This document shows, in pieces, positions 1-12,789 of a stretch of DNA of 64,000 nucleotides (positions are counted from its first letter, which is position 1; each line of letters begins with the position of its first letter). The stretch is from positions 20,179 to 84,178 of the forward strand of contig QANT01009041.1 in NCBI GenBank assembly GCA_003254885.1. Reading direction: 5' to 3'. The stretch is from Purshia tridentata (taxonomy: Eukaryota; Streptophyta; Magnoliopsida; Rosales; Rosaceae). The position numbers and the translations under genes were made by a program. The notes beneath the pieces are model-generated. The model made no database searches and was not told the origin of the DNA. It worked only from the letters and a program-made list of their open reading frames with translations.

Positions 1-514
1 AGAAAAGGAAAACACTAAATTAGAATTGACAAGGTATGATATGGATGGGTCACCAATTAGATGAGTGACTAATTAATACATTGGAATCTTATTACGTTTC
101 CCGTAAGTAATTACCAAAAACCTTTTCTCTTTTTATTTTTATTTTTAATTTCTTTTTTAGTTAGTCTATCTTCTTCATAATAGGAAACAAATCTGAAGTC
201 CCCTGCATTATGATTTCACTTTTATTTTTATTTTTTGCTAATTGTTCCCATAGTACACATGTAGTATTGGTATAATATAAACGTAACTCTAGTAGTTAAA
301 GAGTATTTATCACTATAACTTAATTAACAAGTCTCAAATTCGAATTTCAAAGAAATTACGGTAGAGGTTTTTTCATATTAGGTAAAAGGGGATATGATTC
401 CTTAATGGGAGAATAGAAGGGATACCATTAAATGAGTTTACCTCATTTACTCCAAAAGAAAAGAAAATAACATAAGGAAATTATAAAGTGTCAACTCCCA
501 TCACCCTCTCTTCA

Positions 515-522
515 TATAAATA
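515..522 (+). promoter_or_regulatory. TATA box of the first TBL gene
   Basis: TATAAATA lies 118 bp before the start codon at 640. It is followed by a leader rich in TCTC and GAGA runs (541-608). This fits a TATA promoter with transcription starting near 545-550 and a 5' UTR of about 90 bases. The rest of 1-514 is AT-rich, and nothing else recognisable was seen in it. Confidence 0.65.
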
Positions 523-639
523 TAGGAGGTAACAAGAGACTCTGCTTCTCTGTGTGAGAGAGAGTGGTCTCTACTTTATAGTCCCAATTCCATTTCTCTC
601 TCTCTCTGTGTGGGTGGTTTTTACAAGGACTAGTCAGAA

Positions 640-3600
640 ATGGGTTCATGGGTTCATAGCTGTTTTTGTGTTACTATAGCTCTCCTTCTTCTTCTTCTTC
701 TTCCTGTTGTTGTTCCTCTGCCTCATCATCACCAAGCAAATGGTGTAAATACTGAGTGTGATTTCTTCAAAGGGAGTTGGGTTCTGGACCAGTCGTACCC
801 ACTCTACAATTACTCGACGTGTCCCTTCATTGAGCGTGAGTTCAGCTGCGAAAAGAATGGCCGGCCGGACCAGATTTACACCAAATACAGATGGCAGCCC
901 CATGAGTGTAACTTAGTAAGGTACATCATCACTCTCTGCTGCTCTTCATCTACTTATTGCATGCTTTGGTGCTCATCTTTATTATTGTATTTAATGCTAA
1001 GAATTATCACCATTAATGATGGGTAACTATAACTATGATGGCGTAACGATTGCTTGGCAGTATAAAATTCAAAACTGGGCCAACTGAATTATTCATGTAA
1101 ATTATTAGTAAGTAATAATATAGTATTGTATTTCTTTTGGTAAGTAATCACTAATTAACTAGTACTACATAAACGGTGATATACCCTGATTCAACCTTAT
1201 TTTAGGCAAATTGAATGCTAATTTGAATTCCAAGAGTTTTCAATAATTGTTTTAAAAAATTAAGATTAAATATCAAATATCAATAGTTTTTCAGTAAAGC
1301 AGTATATAAGGCATTAATTTTTTTAGTTATATACTAACCTAGAGCAAAAAATTTTGAATTAGGTCACAAATTGTACGAAACGTGAATTTTTGACACTAAT
1401 CACTTGACCAATCGTCGAGCGGCTAATGGTTTTTTTTTTGATTAGTTTGTTAGTTATGTAGTCACATATATGACGGTATGAAATTCATAAAAATTCAAAA
1501 TTTATAAAAATTTAATGCGTTTGATTTAGATTTGTAGGATGAATTCCTACAAATTAAAGATTATAAACGTTAAAGCTTAAGGTATGCAAACACTTAAAAA
1601 ACAACAAATTAATAAAAAAGTACAACCTTCATAAATGCTCAGTAAAATAACTTTTTTAAAATTAGTACCTAAATTGAAATTTAGCATATGAAGTGAAATG
1701 ACATAAAAATTTTGATAATTAAAATGAAAAAAGCATTAACATTTGATACTTAAAAAGACTCAAGTCAATAAACTTTAATTGTTTTGCTATATTAAGCCTA
1801 TACATATCACTGAAAAATTGTAAGTTCATGAAATAGAATAGATCGTGAAAGTTTTAATTTTAATTTTAATTTTTTTTTGACAACTATGTGTCGGTCCATA
1901 ATAAGTCGTCTAACTCTAACCACATCACATGAAGTGAATTTTATATAATTCCTTCCTGGAGTTTAGAGACATCCTGTGAACTTACCAGATCAATGTTGTT
2001 TAGAAATCCAAAATATTTGTGGCAGATAGCGTGACCACAGGAATAAATAAATTAAGGTGCCCCCCTCGATCTGACTCACTCTGTCACTCACTGATTTTCC
2101 TGAGAAATCTTATGTTTGGCTGCACGGAAAAAGTCGGTGCTGGCAGCCTTTGAGCATTGGGGACATTACAGCTTTAGACTTTGGTTTGTGAGCTAGCTGT
2201 GATATATTGTGATAATTATTGTGATAATATATGACAGTATATAAGAAGATACATAGATTCTTCTCGTCCAGTGACAACTGTCCACGTGGCAGTTAAACTA
2301 ATTAAACTATAAATTAAAGTCTTAAAGCAGCTCACGGGGGTGTGCGGTGGATATGTCATATTGCATCATGTGAGTTGTAGGCTTGTAGCAATGTAACATG
2401 CATGCTCAATTATTTCTAGCTGCCCGCTCTACAGTCTACTACTAGTGCATCTTATTGGTCCAGAAATTTGCCCCTTAATTAGTTCTTAAAGTTGACTCTT
2501 TAACACATTTTACCAATAAGTTTTTTGTTTTGTTTTAATTTAACCCAAAAAACTAGTTTGGTGGGGTCAATTGACCCCTTAAACAGTGTGTGACATATGA
2601 TATATTGAATATGATCGATCTCCACTTATAATATAATCATTACTTATGCTATGGTCCAATTGTTAATGGAAAATATTTGGGTCATCCCTTGGGGTGACCT
2701 CCAGGTCCACCCCACCCTATAATTTTATAATTTCGACAATGTTGACGTATAATCGGAACTGTTCATATTTTAGATCACCTATTATAGATCATCTATGCAA
2801 AAAATTAACTCAATCGGAAATCATTTGGTTATGTAATTGTTGTCAATTAAAGAGAAAAAATGAATGGTTTCGAATTAAAGAGTGATTTTTTAACTAAACC
2901 GTTGGTTTTTTCTATTTAATTGACAACAATTCTATAATCAAATGATTTCCGATTGAGTTGATTTTTTGCATAGATGATCTATAATAGGTGATCTAAAATA
3001 TGAACGGTTCCGATTATGCGTCAACATTGTCGAAATTATAAAATCGAGGGGTAGGGTGGACCTTGAGGTCCACCCTTGGGGTGACCAGAAAATTGTCCAT
3101 TGTTAATTATCATTTAATTAGCTTAAGTGCTTAAATATTGTTTAAATCAATATGCATATATGTACTGAAACCAGCCTGGCAATTCACTATTAATTATTCA
3201 ACTTTATGGGAGTTGGAAGTTGTGATAGGAGGTTGAGAGGTCCCTTCATAATGAATATAATGATTATGGATCGTTTAAATTTGCTTTCAAGTGGGAATCT
3301 CTCTAGCTACCACTACCATCCGTTTGGTTGTCCTAGTTGCTTCTTGATGCTGCAGCTTTACTTTTGTTTTGTTTGGGTTGGTTGCTCTTGTTTTGGTCAC
3401 CAAATATTTTGCTCAATTCGTAGCCCTCTTTTACTTTCCATCAACTTTTATTTGCCAAAAAAAACGTACCATTATTGATGCATGTGTTTACAGCTCAAAT
3501 TTGATGGAAAAAAGAAAAGAAAAAGTATGCATTAATTATTAACTTCAAAGCTAGCTAGCTAGCTAGTAGTTCAACGACTGTAATTAAGTAGCTAGCTATA

Positions 3601-5352
3601 GTTAATTAATTCCATGGAAACCCAAACAGAAATTTTGACACTTTACTTTGGTTTTGTAGATTTGACGGGCTTGAGTTCTTAGAAAGATTTAAAGGGAAGA
3701 GCATAATGTTCGTTGGAGATTCATTGAGCCGAAATCAATGGCAGTCATTGACATGCATGCTTCACTCAGCCTTGCCAGATGCCACATACAATGTCACAAG
3801 AGTAAATGATGTATCCATCTTCACATTTACGGTATGCCAATTCCCATTTTTGGTAATTTTCACTTCTTATATTTGAAATCATTTTATTATTTTATGAAAC
3901 AGTCTGACATATATTTTAATATATTAAACTCGATCTAAATATGAATTATTGATCTGGTAGATTTTTGTTTGGATACCGAATTTAATTATATATCCAACTG
4001 CAACTTAATTCAAGTGAAGTCACATCAATTTGGTAAGTGAACCATCTTATAATAGTCGATGAAAACTCAGTTTAATTTCATTTTCATCTGTTTTCTTATC
4101 TAGTGGTCTTGCAAATCAAATGAGAAAATGATGAGGGATGGGGAAGTCATTTTCCATCTTAATTGGTTAGGACCATATATGTTAACTGTTAAGTCTCACG
4201 TGCGTGAAATTACCTCGATCAATTCCCTTGGCCAACTTGACATATATAGTGGACTTTTTTTCATGATCCTAGCTTAAACATGAAACATGTGGTCCTCTTA
4301 ATTTCTTATTTCTTTTGGTAAATGGTATGGTGAAATTTATATTGAACACTGCAGGATTATGGACTTAAAGTGATGCTAGACCGTAATGTATATCTAGTAG
4401 ATGTTGTAAGAGCAAAGAATGGCAGGATATTGAAGCTTGATTCGATTGAGAGTGGAAAGTTATGGATGGGGATTGACATGCTCATCTTCAACACATGGCA
4501 CTGGTGGGGTCGCAGAGGACCATCTCAACCGTACGTCTAAAACCATGCATTATTATAAAAATGTTGGGAATGTTTTTGGATTGTGAATTTGAATTATTGA
4601 TTAATTTAATTTAGTTAAATAGTCTAAATTTAATATTTTGACAAGAGAACATTCTCGTACAAAGTTTACTTAAAACTTTATATATAATTTTGCAGATGGG
4701 ATTATATTGAAGTAGGAGGCAGTATTAGCAAAGACATGGATCGCATGGTTGCTTTTGAGAAGGCACTCACAACTTGGGGTACATGGGTGGATTCAAACAT
4801 TGATCCTGGAAAAACTAAGGTCTTCTTCCAAGGAATTTCTCCCTCTCATTACAAGTAAGTTCTTTATTCTTTTTTTGTTTTGGCCAAGAAGTAAGTTCTT
4901 TATTCATTGGAATTAATCTAACCTATTTTTTATTTTATCTACGTCTAGGTATGGACGGTTATTATCAGTTGTTGCTATATATAGGCGCGTAATAATTAAA
5001 ATGTCGAATTATGAAGTAGGTCAAACTTGAATTTTATCGTTTTTATTTTGATGTTAGTGGCAGTCTTTGGGATGAACCAAGTGCAAAGAGTTGTGTAGAG
5101 CAGAAGGAACCTGTGTCAGGGTCGACATATCCAGGAGGTTTGCCACCAGCTGTGGATGTGGTGAAGAGTGCTTTAAGCAGAATAACAAAGCCTGTGACAT
5201 TGCTGGATATTACAAACCTCTCGCTGCTGCGTAAAGACGGACATCCTTCCGTTTATGGCTTGGGAGGCCAGACAGCAATGGATTGTAGTCATTGGTGTCT
5301 TTCTGGAGTTCCAGATACTTGGAACCACATTCTTTACAATTATCTTCTTTGA
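640..5352 (+). CDS. TBL: Trichome birefringence-like protein, tandem copy 1
   Basis: Five exons: 640-920, 3660-3831, 4355-4530, 4696-4854, 5058-5352, giving 360 residues. The first 30 residues form a leucine-rich signal peptide or anchor. The PMR5N domain follows, with the CDFFKGSWV block and the NGRPD signature. The PC-esterase domain carries the GDS motif at about 113-115 and the DxxH motif at 338-341 (DCSHW), so the catalytic Ser, Asp and His are all present. TBL proteins are Golgi or secretory-pathway O-acetyltransferases of cell-wall polysaccharides; TBL38 of the related clade has been reported to act as a wall acetylesterase. Length, motifs and synteny suggest the TBL38-TBL43 clade, closest to TBL42, but the acceptor polysaccharide cannot be read from sequence. 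Intron 1 is 2.7 kb because it holds a MITE and AT-rich DNA; the sister genes have much shorter first introns. The exon 1 end reads LVR where the sisters have LPR. Confidence 0.9.
2668..3098. mobile_element. MITE with long inverted repeats and 9-bp target duplication (Mutator-like), copy 1
   Basis: A 431-bp near-palindrome with arms of roughly 190 bp around a short centre near 2870-2905. The ends are GGAAAATATTTGGGTCA on the left and, on the opposite strand, GGACAATTTTCTGGTCA on the right. The element is flanked by the perfect 9-bp direct repeat ATTGTTAAT at 2659-2667 and 3099-3107. Long terminal inverted repeats plus a 9-bp duplication are typical of the Mutator superfamily. It encodes nothing and lies inside intron 1 of the first TBL gene. 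A second copy is at 48457-48873. Confidence 0.85.
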
Positions 5353-6835
5353 ACAATATTATTCATTTTTATACTTCTTAATTGAAAAATTAATAATAAT
5401 ATTCACCAAATTGGCCAACCTATGGTTTGTCGTGACCCTGCCCATATATTCCATATATTGTGCATCTCTTTAATGAGTTGTGGCTGGAATGAAGAGTTTT
5501 TACAGTGCTTTCAAAGTTGTGATTAAGGGCTTTTTTAGTTAATTAATTTCTTCCTCAGTTTTTAGCAAACAAGTGAAAGCTAGCTAGAGAATTTTTTATA
5601 TAATGATCTATGGTAAGAGTCGTAGGACCCAAGACCAAGGCCTTAGTATTCAGGGATATCACAATCTTTTTTTTTATCTTTTATCTTTTATCTTTTAGGA
5701 CCCAACCTTAAGCTCCATAACTTTAATTCATAACCTTCATTTACATACTATAAATTTCATTTTTATACCCTAAGCCAAATCAAGGACAATATTGTAATTT
5801 ATACTCAAAAGTAATGGAAAAATCGTAATGCCCCAAATTAATATTTTTCAACGCTTCAAAATATATAACATCAGTTTACAAATTATTGATTAAAGTGAGA
5901 TAAAATTTCAAATTCATTAATTTTTATAGAAAAAGAAAATCTACATTTATCATTATATAATATTAAAATTTTTTATTAATTGAAATACAATTTTCTAACT
6001 TTTGTAATTTTGATATTATAGGAATAGGGATTTAGGTGTTAAAAATCCCTAACGCTCTCTAGTCCTAGAACTAGTTGAAGGATTCACTTCGGTTCAGCAT
6101 CTTTGCCTTGAAGAATCCTTAAGTTCCTAATTTCAATGTAAACTATATATATGTAAGATTTTGATCGTATTCCCCCATCAATTAGGTTGTAAAGAACTTG
6201 ATCGAATTCTTCACATTCTAAATTGGAAAGCAGAAAAAACAAAAAAACAAATATTCGACATTCAAAAGAAGGCGTTCCTTTTCTTAGAACTTAGAAGGAT
6301 AATAAATTTATTTGACCAAAAAACAAAATCAGACCCAAAGAAAAAGAAAGATATTAAATATATTTGACCAAGAAAAAAAAAAGAGGGATAACGAATATCA
6401 ATATATAATGGTTGAAAAATGATGAGATAGAAATGAAACTTTACGTCATGACAAGCTAGAAAACGTCCAAACAACAGCTAGCTTTGTTAGAGCTACACCA
6501 ATCGAAAAGGACAAGAAAGAAAATGGCCAACCAAGTCGAAAAATGTGACTTTGTCTCCAAGTGATCGATGAACGAACCCATCCCAATTGAACCAAACACT
6601 CACCTAACAGACCCTTATATTTGCGTATATAGCTCTCACCGTTTGAGTCTTTCACTACTCTATATCTCTATCTGTTGCTACACTCCCAATCCATTTGCCC
6701 ACCACACAATATATAATACATCTAACTAATATATATATAGCTAAAGAGATCGAGTCCTTTATCCCTCTTATATATAATATATAGCACCCCCTTTCCACCT
6801 TGCAGCTCTTAATTTCTGTGTCAACATTGGGCAAT
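5353..6835. other. Intergenic region and promoter of TBL copy 2
   Basis: AT-rich spacer between TBL copies 1 and 2. The only clear signal is TATATATAA at 6769-6777, 59 bases before the start codon at 6836, a plausible TATA box for TBL copy 2. No coding region or repeat with clear borders was recognised. Confidence 0.5.
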
Positions 6836-9747
6836 ATGTTGTTTTGCTTTGGCTCATTTGCCCATTATGCTGTTTTAGTACTATTTTTATGCCTTCTTGG
6901 GGACCAATATTGCTGTGCAAGTAAAGTAGATGAGAAGGTGATGAATAATGAATCACAAATAAGAGGCAGCAGCAGTAGCTGTGACTTGTTTCAGGGGAGT
7001 TGGGTTTATGATGCTACCTATCCACTCTATGACACTTCAAGCTGCCCTTTTATTGAGAAAGAGTTTGACTGCCAGAAAAATGGACGCCCAGATCATCAGT
7101 ATTTCAAATATAGATGGAAGCCTCACGCTTGTGCATTGCCAAGGTAACAATTCATGATTTTATAAACGTACTGGGGATATGAAAATGTATATATAATGTT
7201 CTCTTATCAAACAGTTTTATTATGTACGTACGTGTTATATTATTAAATTATCACATTAAATCGTGTTATATTGTTATATTATCACATTAAATATGAATAG
7301 TTGATTTTATTAAGATTATTCAATTTTTTATATATATATACTGAGCAGCGGGCGTGGGAGACATGTTCATCCGCCAAGTAAGCTAGTACAATATCCACAC
7401 ACAATAATACATTATACACCGACACACGTATTATGGTTTTTAGACACGTACTGTAGTGCCCACACAATATTATGCACCGACACACATTATATAATTAAAC
7501 AAGTACTGTAGTAAAATTTCATAGGACTTAGCAATTATATATATCTGATTTTGTAATTTATATTCCAGATTTAATGGTGAAGAGATGTTAAGAAGGTTAA
7601 AGGGGAAGAAGATATTATTCGTAGGGGACTCTCTAAGCCTCAATCAGTGGCAGTCACTCACATGCATGCTGCATGCTGCACTGCCCCAAACAGATTATAC
7701 CATAACAAGGAAAGGAGGCCTCTCTACGTTTTTCTTGCCCGTGAGTTTTTCTTATATCATAATTATGCATTTCAATTATTACCATGCTTTATTTGGGTAT
7801 GGGGTCATTATCAAGTATTAGATTTTCTAATTAATTAAACATTTTCTCACTATATTGGAATTAATGGACTTTAATTAATTTATTCATTGAGGGCCCGTGA
7901 TATATTCTATATTTCAATTACTAGACTTTTAATCTAAATATGTCGATTCTCATATATGATTTAAAGGAAAGATAATAGTAAAATTATAATAGGAGGCAGA
8001 TCCTAGGAGACGTACTTATGATATAACCCACCCCTTACAATATATCCATGCATATCTATAATATATTAGAGGTGACTTTTGAATAAGTGAATATTTACCA
8101 TCTCTTCATATACAGTTTAACTTTCTCTTGAAAGACTAATTAATATATATATTCTACCTGTTTTGATTATATATTTAGAGGTAATTGAAGTAATTAAAAT
8201 TAAGAGAAAGTGAGATGAAGCCAGTAAAATTATGATTAGCTCTTCATTATTAAAAGTAGACTACGTAGTGGTTGGTTCAAGTACCGTAGGAGCATATTTC
8301 AAAAAACATTGGTCAAGAAGATATCAAATCTCAGAAATGTTTCCTCGTGATCACCGATGGAGTACGCGGCATTAAGATAAAAGGAATCACAATCTATCAT
8401 TTAATAAAACTCGATCAATTATCATTTAAATTAATTTATTTGAAAACTTGCATTGGATTTTGCAGGATTATGAAGTTTCATTTATGTTATCTCGCAATGC
8501 ATTTCTGGTGGATCTAGTCAAAACAGAGAAAGGCAGGGTCCTAAAGCTTGACTCTATCCAAAACGGCAATGATTGGAAAGGATACGACATGCTTATCTTC
8601 AATACCTGGCATTGGTGGCTCCATAAAGGAAGCAAACAACCGTGAGATCGATACAAAGCAGCTCTATATATACAACTATAATTTTGGACCCTTTGCATGC
8701 ATCACTAACTATAATATATATATATTGCCTTCTGAGTTTCAGATGGGACTTCATTGAAGTTGGAGGTCAGTTACTCAAGGATATGGATCGCTTGGTTGCT
8801 TTTAGGAAGGGATTAACCACTTGGTCCAAGTGGGTCGACTCTAATGTCGATTCTAACACCAAAGTTTTCTTTCAAGGCATTTCTCCAACCCATTACAAGT
8901 ATGTCCTCATTAATGTCTATTTCAACTATAATCATTGTATATATCATTAACTTCACATACTTTGTTGACTCATTTTCAAATTTCACGTTTTAAATTTTAA
9001 GAATCATTGATTGTCTTATAATGTAAAATAAACTCTATTTTTAGGAGGTCCTAAGATCGAAGTTACATTAATCCCATTCTCCGCCACTTAATTATTTTTT
9101 AATTTACATGTTCATCTCCATACAAGATGAACCTACATATAAGAGAAATTGTTAGCTTAATATAAAGTAATATTAGATGTACTACATTGTTTGGTATCAC
9201 ATATAGAGTACTTACTTATACAAATGAGTCATATATTTAGCATTATTCTTTTGGTATAGTCTATAGACATGTAATATCATATTATTCAACTATTCTTTTA
9301 GCAATGTAAGCTTTTAGGATCCTTTCAGCGAAAGCTACGAATCATTTCACTCATGCCAAATTTTTGTTAACATCCACCATTTTTTCCACCTTAAGAATGA
9401 AACAATTAATAATTTTTTTTCTTTTTTTTTGCATATTAATTAGTGGAAAAGAATGGGACGACTCAAGTTCAGCAACCTGCAATGGAGAAACTCAACCTGT
9501 AAGTGGCTCAACATATCCAGGAGGTTCACCACCACCAGCACATGTGGTCAAGGAAGTGTTGACCATAATGTCATCCCCAGTAAGTTTGCTGGACATAACC
9601 ACACTATCGCAGTTGAGAAAAGATGGGCACCCATCTATATATGGCATGGATGGGCAAAAGGGAAACGATTGTAGTCACTGGTGCCTTGCTGGTGTCCCTG
9701 ATACATGGAATGAACTATTGTATGCAATTCTTGTCACTACTAGTTAG
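6836..9747 (+). CDS. TBL: Trichome birefringence-like protein, tandem copy 2
   Basis: Five exons: 6836-7143, 7569-7740, 8466-8641, 8743-8898, 9444-9747, giving 371 residues. The reading frame stays open upstream to 6800, but only through TTG; the first ATG is 6836 and it begins a typical hydrophobic signal segment (residues 1-30). PMR5N contains CDLFQGSWV and NGRPD. The PC-esterase core has GDS at 122-124 and DCSHW with D346 and H349. Exons 2 and 3 have exactly the same lengths as in the other two copies (172 and 176 bases); exon 4 is one codon shorter. As with copy 1, the family role is acylation of cell-wall polysaccharide in the secretory pathway, with an unknown substrate. Exon 5 is preceded by a T-rich tract and the acceptor TTAG. 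Confidence 0.9.
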
Positions 9748-11071
9748 CTGAGGAGGTGATACAACACAATAAACCGACTATCTCTTGTTAGAGATCTTAA
9801 ATTTAAATCCTAAATGATGTATAATACATCATTTTGGATTTAAATTTTGTATACAAATTTAAAATCTCTAACATTATTCAAACTAAATTGTTCAATCACA
9901 ATTGTAATGAGTCATCATGTAATCAAGAAATCATATGGCATTATTGTGATCATGCTATTAGAAGTTAGCTAGCAAAGTTTTCTGTTAAGACAGTCCCTTT
10001 TGTGTAGGCCTATACAATGGAATTAGGCCAATGAGCTTGCTTGAGTTCAGTTCTATTTTTAGATCACGAGCTGTTTCAGCCCAAAATTCATGCCTTCTTC
10101 ATCGGCCTAACCGTTTAAAGGTGGCGATTCGTGTTAGTGGGTTGTGTTATTTTGTGATCCGAATATGACTATCCGAATATATTGCAACGTTGTAGGGGAT
10201 ATTTTTTTAACTATTTTTCGCAATCGCGCGTATTCATAGTTTACTGGTCAAAGAGGCTATATATCAACGTCAACAATTGTTTCTCTAATCTCGTTCCACA
10301 ATTTAATTGTCACAAGGGACATGGTAGATCATTCATTATTCCACTAATAATATTTTTTGGTCGAATTTCCAATAATTATATTATTTCTCCAAAAACTTAT
10401 TGGTAGTTTACTTACCACAAGGGGCAATGATGAAATTATCATTTTCAATAACTACGGGATAACTTTACAATGTTATACGATGGTTGTCAACTAGCTGCAT
10501 GAATTAGCATGAACAAATCAACCCCAAGTGATAAAATTTTATTTAACATCGGAGTTATTTCTCTAAACTTATTTAGTTAAACAAGACATTTCATTTTTGG
10601 TAGAAGAAAAGAAAAAGAAATTTAAAAAAAAATGATGTTTATTAAATATGAAGCATATGTAACCAGCCAAAACAAAATGATATGCAGCATAGCATTGCTT
10701 CATTAGAATTTGAAGTGAAATGTTTATAAGCAAGCGTGTGGTAACTGGTAAGCCAGGACTTGAGAAGACAGATAATTAGTTGATTTTAAAAAACGACTCT
10801 TTTAATTTCTTTTTTCTTTTTTGTCCTTACATTTATGTATATTCTTGTTATCAATATTATCATTATAAATATCAGATATTTTTCTATAAAATGAGGATTT
10901 TGTTAATATATATGTATCAGCAATTTTGGATTCAAATTCATCATAACAGCAGAGAAGACAAAAAAGGAAGAAAAAGAAAGGGAAATAACAAATGGCATGC
11001 ATATGGAAATTCCTTATAAAGAGCGTTTCAGTTGGTCGGCCAATTTCATTTTCGTCCCCTGAGAATCTCAA
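9748..11071. other. Intergenic region and promoter of TBL copy 3
   Basis: AT-rich spacer of about 1.3 kb. TATAAA at 11015-11020 lies 51 bases before the start codon at 11072 and is the likely TATA box of TBL copy 3. No gene, RNA or bordered mobile element was recognised. Confidence 0.5.
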
Positions 11072-12789
11072 ATGGCAGTGTGGGGGTTTCATCATCACCT
11101 TCTTGCTCTAATATTTGTCTCTCTGCTGCCATTGATAACCAAAAAAGTGCAGGGGTACCCAATTTATGATGCAGAAAAAACTGGACATGGACTGAAGCCA
11201 TCATCAACTGGCTGTGATTTTTTTCAGGGGAGTTGGGTTGTTGACAATTCATACCCACTTTACAATGCATCCAGCTGCTCCTTCATTGGATTCAATTGCA
11301 TCAAAAATGGTAGACCTGATCAACAGTACCTCAAATACAGATGGAAGCCCACTGGTTGTGACCTTCCAAGGTACCCCAACAGTAACATATATTTTTTATG
11401 TTGATTTTCTTTAATATATAAACATATATACATGCCATTGTTTTCAATCACCCGTGACATTCTAACAGCTTTTTGTGAAATTGGCACAGATTCAATGGCC
11501 AGGATTTCTTGGAGAGATACAGAGGCAAAAAGATCATGTTTGTAGGGGACTCCCTAAGCAACAATATGTGGCAATCACTCACATGCATGCTACATGTTAC
11601 AGCCCCAAACTCTAAGTACAGCTTAACCCAAGCTGGGTTGCTTTTCACATTTCACCTCCAGGTAGCTAGCTCGGCCTCTCATTCTTGTTTCAAACCCAGA
11701 ATTTTTTTTCTCAGTTGAATTTTATTAATCCCTTGGGATAAAAATACCACTAAATGATATATGTTTGTTTTTTTCATTTGTGTTTCATATATAGGACTAT
11801 GGACTCTCGGTCATGTTTTTGAAAAATGGATTCTTAGTGGACTTGGATAATGAAAAAATAGGCAAAGTCCTGAAACTGGACTCCATCAGTACAGGCAACC
11901 AATGGAAAGGAGTAGATGTGTTGATCTTCAACAGCTATCACTGGTGGACTCATCGGGGGACATATCAGACGTATGAGTTGTATACAATTGCAAGCCAAAT
12001 ATGGGGTTATATATGTTGTTTTGCCTGCAGCTTTCATACTTTAGATATTGTTCGTTCATATAAAAATTCATTTTATTTTTAATAATTTCGATTGAAACAA
12101 CAGTACATACATGGTTTATATATTTATCTAATAATATAAGTAATTATAATTAATGAGTCTTAAAAATTAGTTTTGGAGTGAATAATTAATGGGTTAGTAT
12201 GTTTTGTTGCAGATGGAACTACTTTCAAGTGGGACAAAAGATAGTGAAGGAAATGGATCACATGGAAGCCTACAAGATTGCATTAACAACTTGGGCTAAG
12301 TGGGTTGATTCCAACAATGATTTTTCAAAGACTAAAGTCTTCTTCCAAGGAGTGGCTGCTGTTCATGTCGAGTAAGTTTCCTTATCTCAATTATATGGAA
12401 ACATAAAACAAATAAGTTTGGCATGTTCAGTAAGATCGAGTATTTTTTATTTACTAATATTTATATCCTTCTGTTATGGGCTTAAATCTCTTAGTGGCAA
12501 GGAATGGAAGGACCTAAAAGCAAGAGGTTGCAGAGGACAAACCAACCCACTGCCAGGATCAACATATCCAGGACCAAGTCATCCAGGAGAGGCTATTGTA
12601 AAGAGTGTAATAAGTGGGATGGCAAACCCTGTTTACTTACTGGACATCACATTGCTCACACAGCTAAGAAAAGATGGGCACCCTTCCATTTATGCAGGCC
12701 AAGGTAGCAAATTTATGGACTGTAGTCATTGGTGTCTTCCTGGTGCTCCTGATGCTTGGAATGAACTTCTATATGCAGCTTTGCTCTAG
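11072..12789 (+). CDS. TBL: Trichome birefringence-like protein, tandem copy 3
   Basis: Five exons: 11072-11370, 11490-11661, 11795-11970, 12213-12371, 12495-12789, giving 366 residues. A signal peptide covers residues 1-27. PMR5N has CDFFQGSWV, a two-residue deletion before FNC, and NGRPD. GDS lies at 119-121 and DCSHW with D344 and H347 near the C terminus, so the catalytic residues are retained. The block after FFQG differs from its sisters: they read ISPSHYNG or ISPTHYNG, this one reads VAAVHVDG. It is the most compact of the three genes because intron 1 is only 119 bases. The role is inferred from the family (wall polysaccharide O-acetylation). The altered block may mean a changed acceptor or simply relaxed constraint. 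Confidence 0.9.

Noticed and set aside
6800-6835. Upstream start for TBL copy 2
   Set aside because: The first codon is TTG; the ATG at 6836 starts a proper signal peptide and lies at a normal distance from the TATA box.
10182-11019. Small open frames between TBL copies 2 and 3
   Set aside because: Short AT-rich frames with low-complexity translations and no conserved motif.
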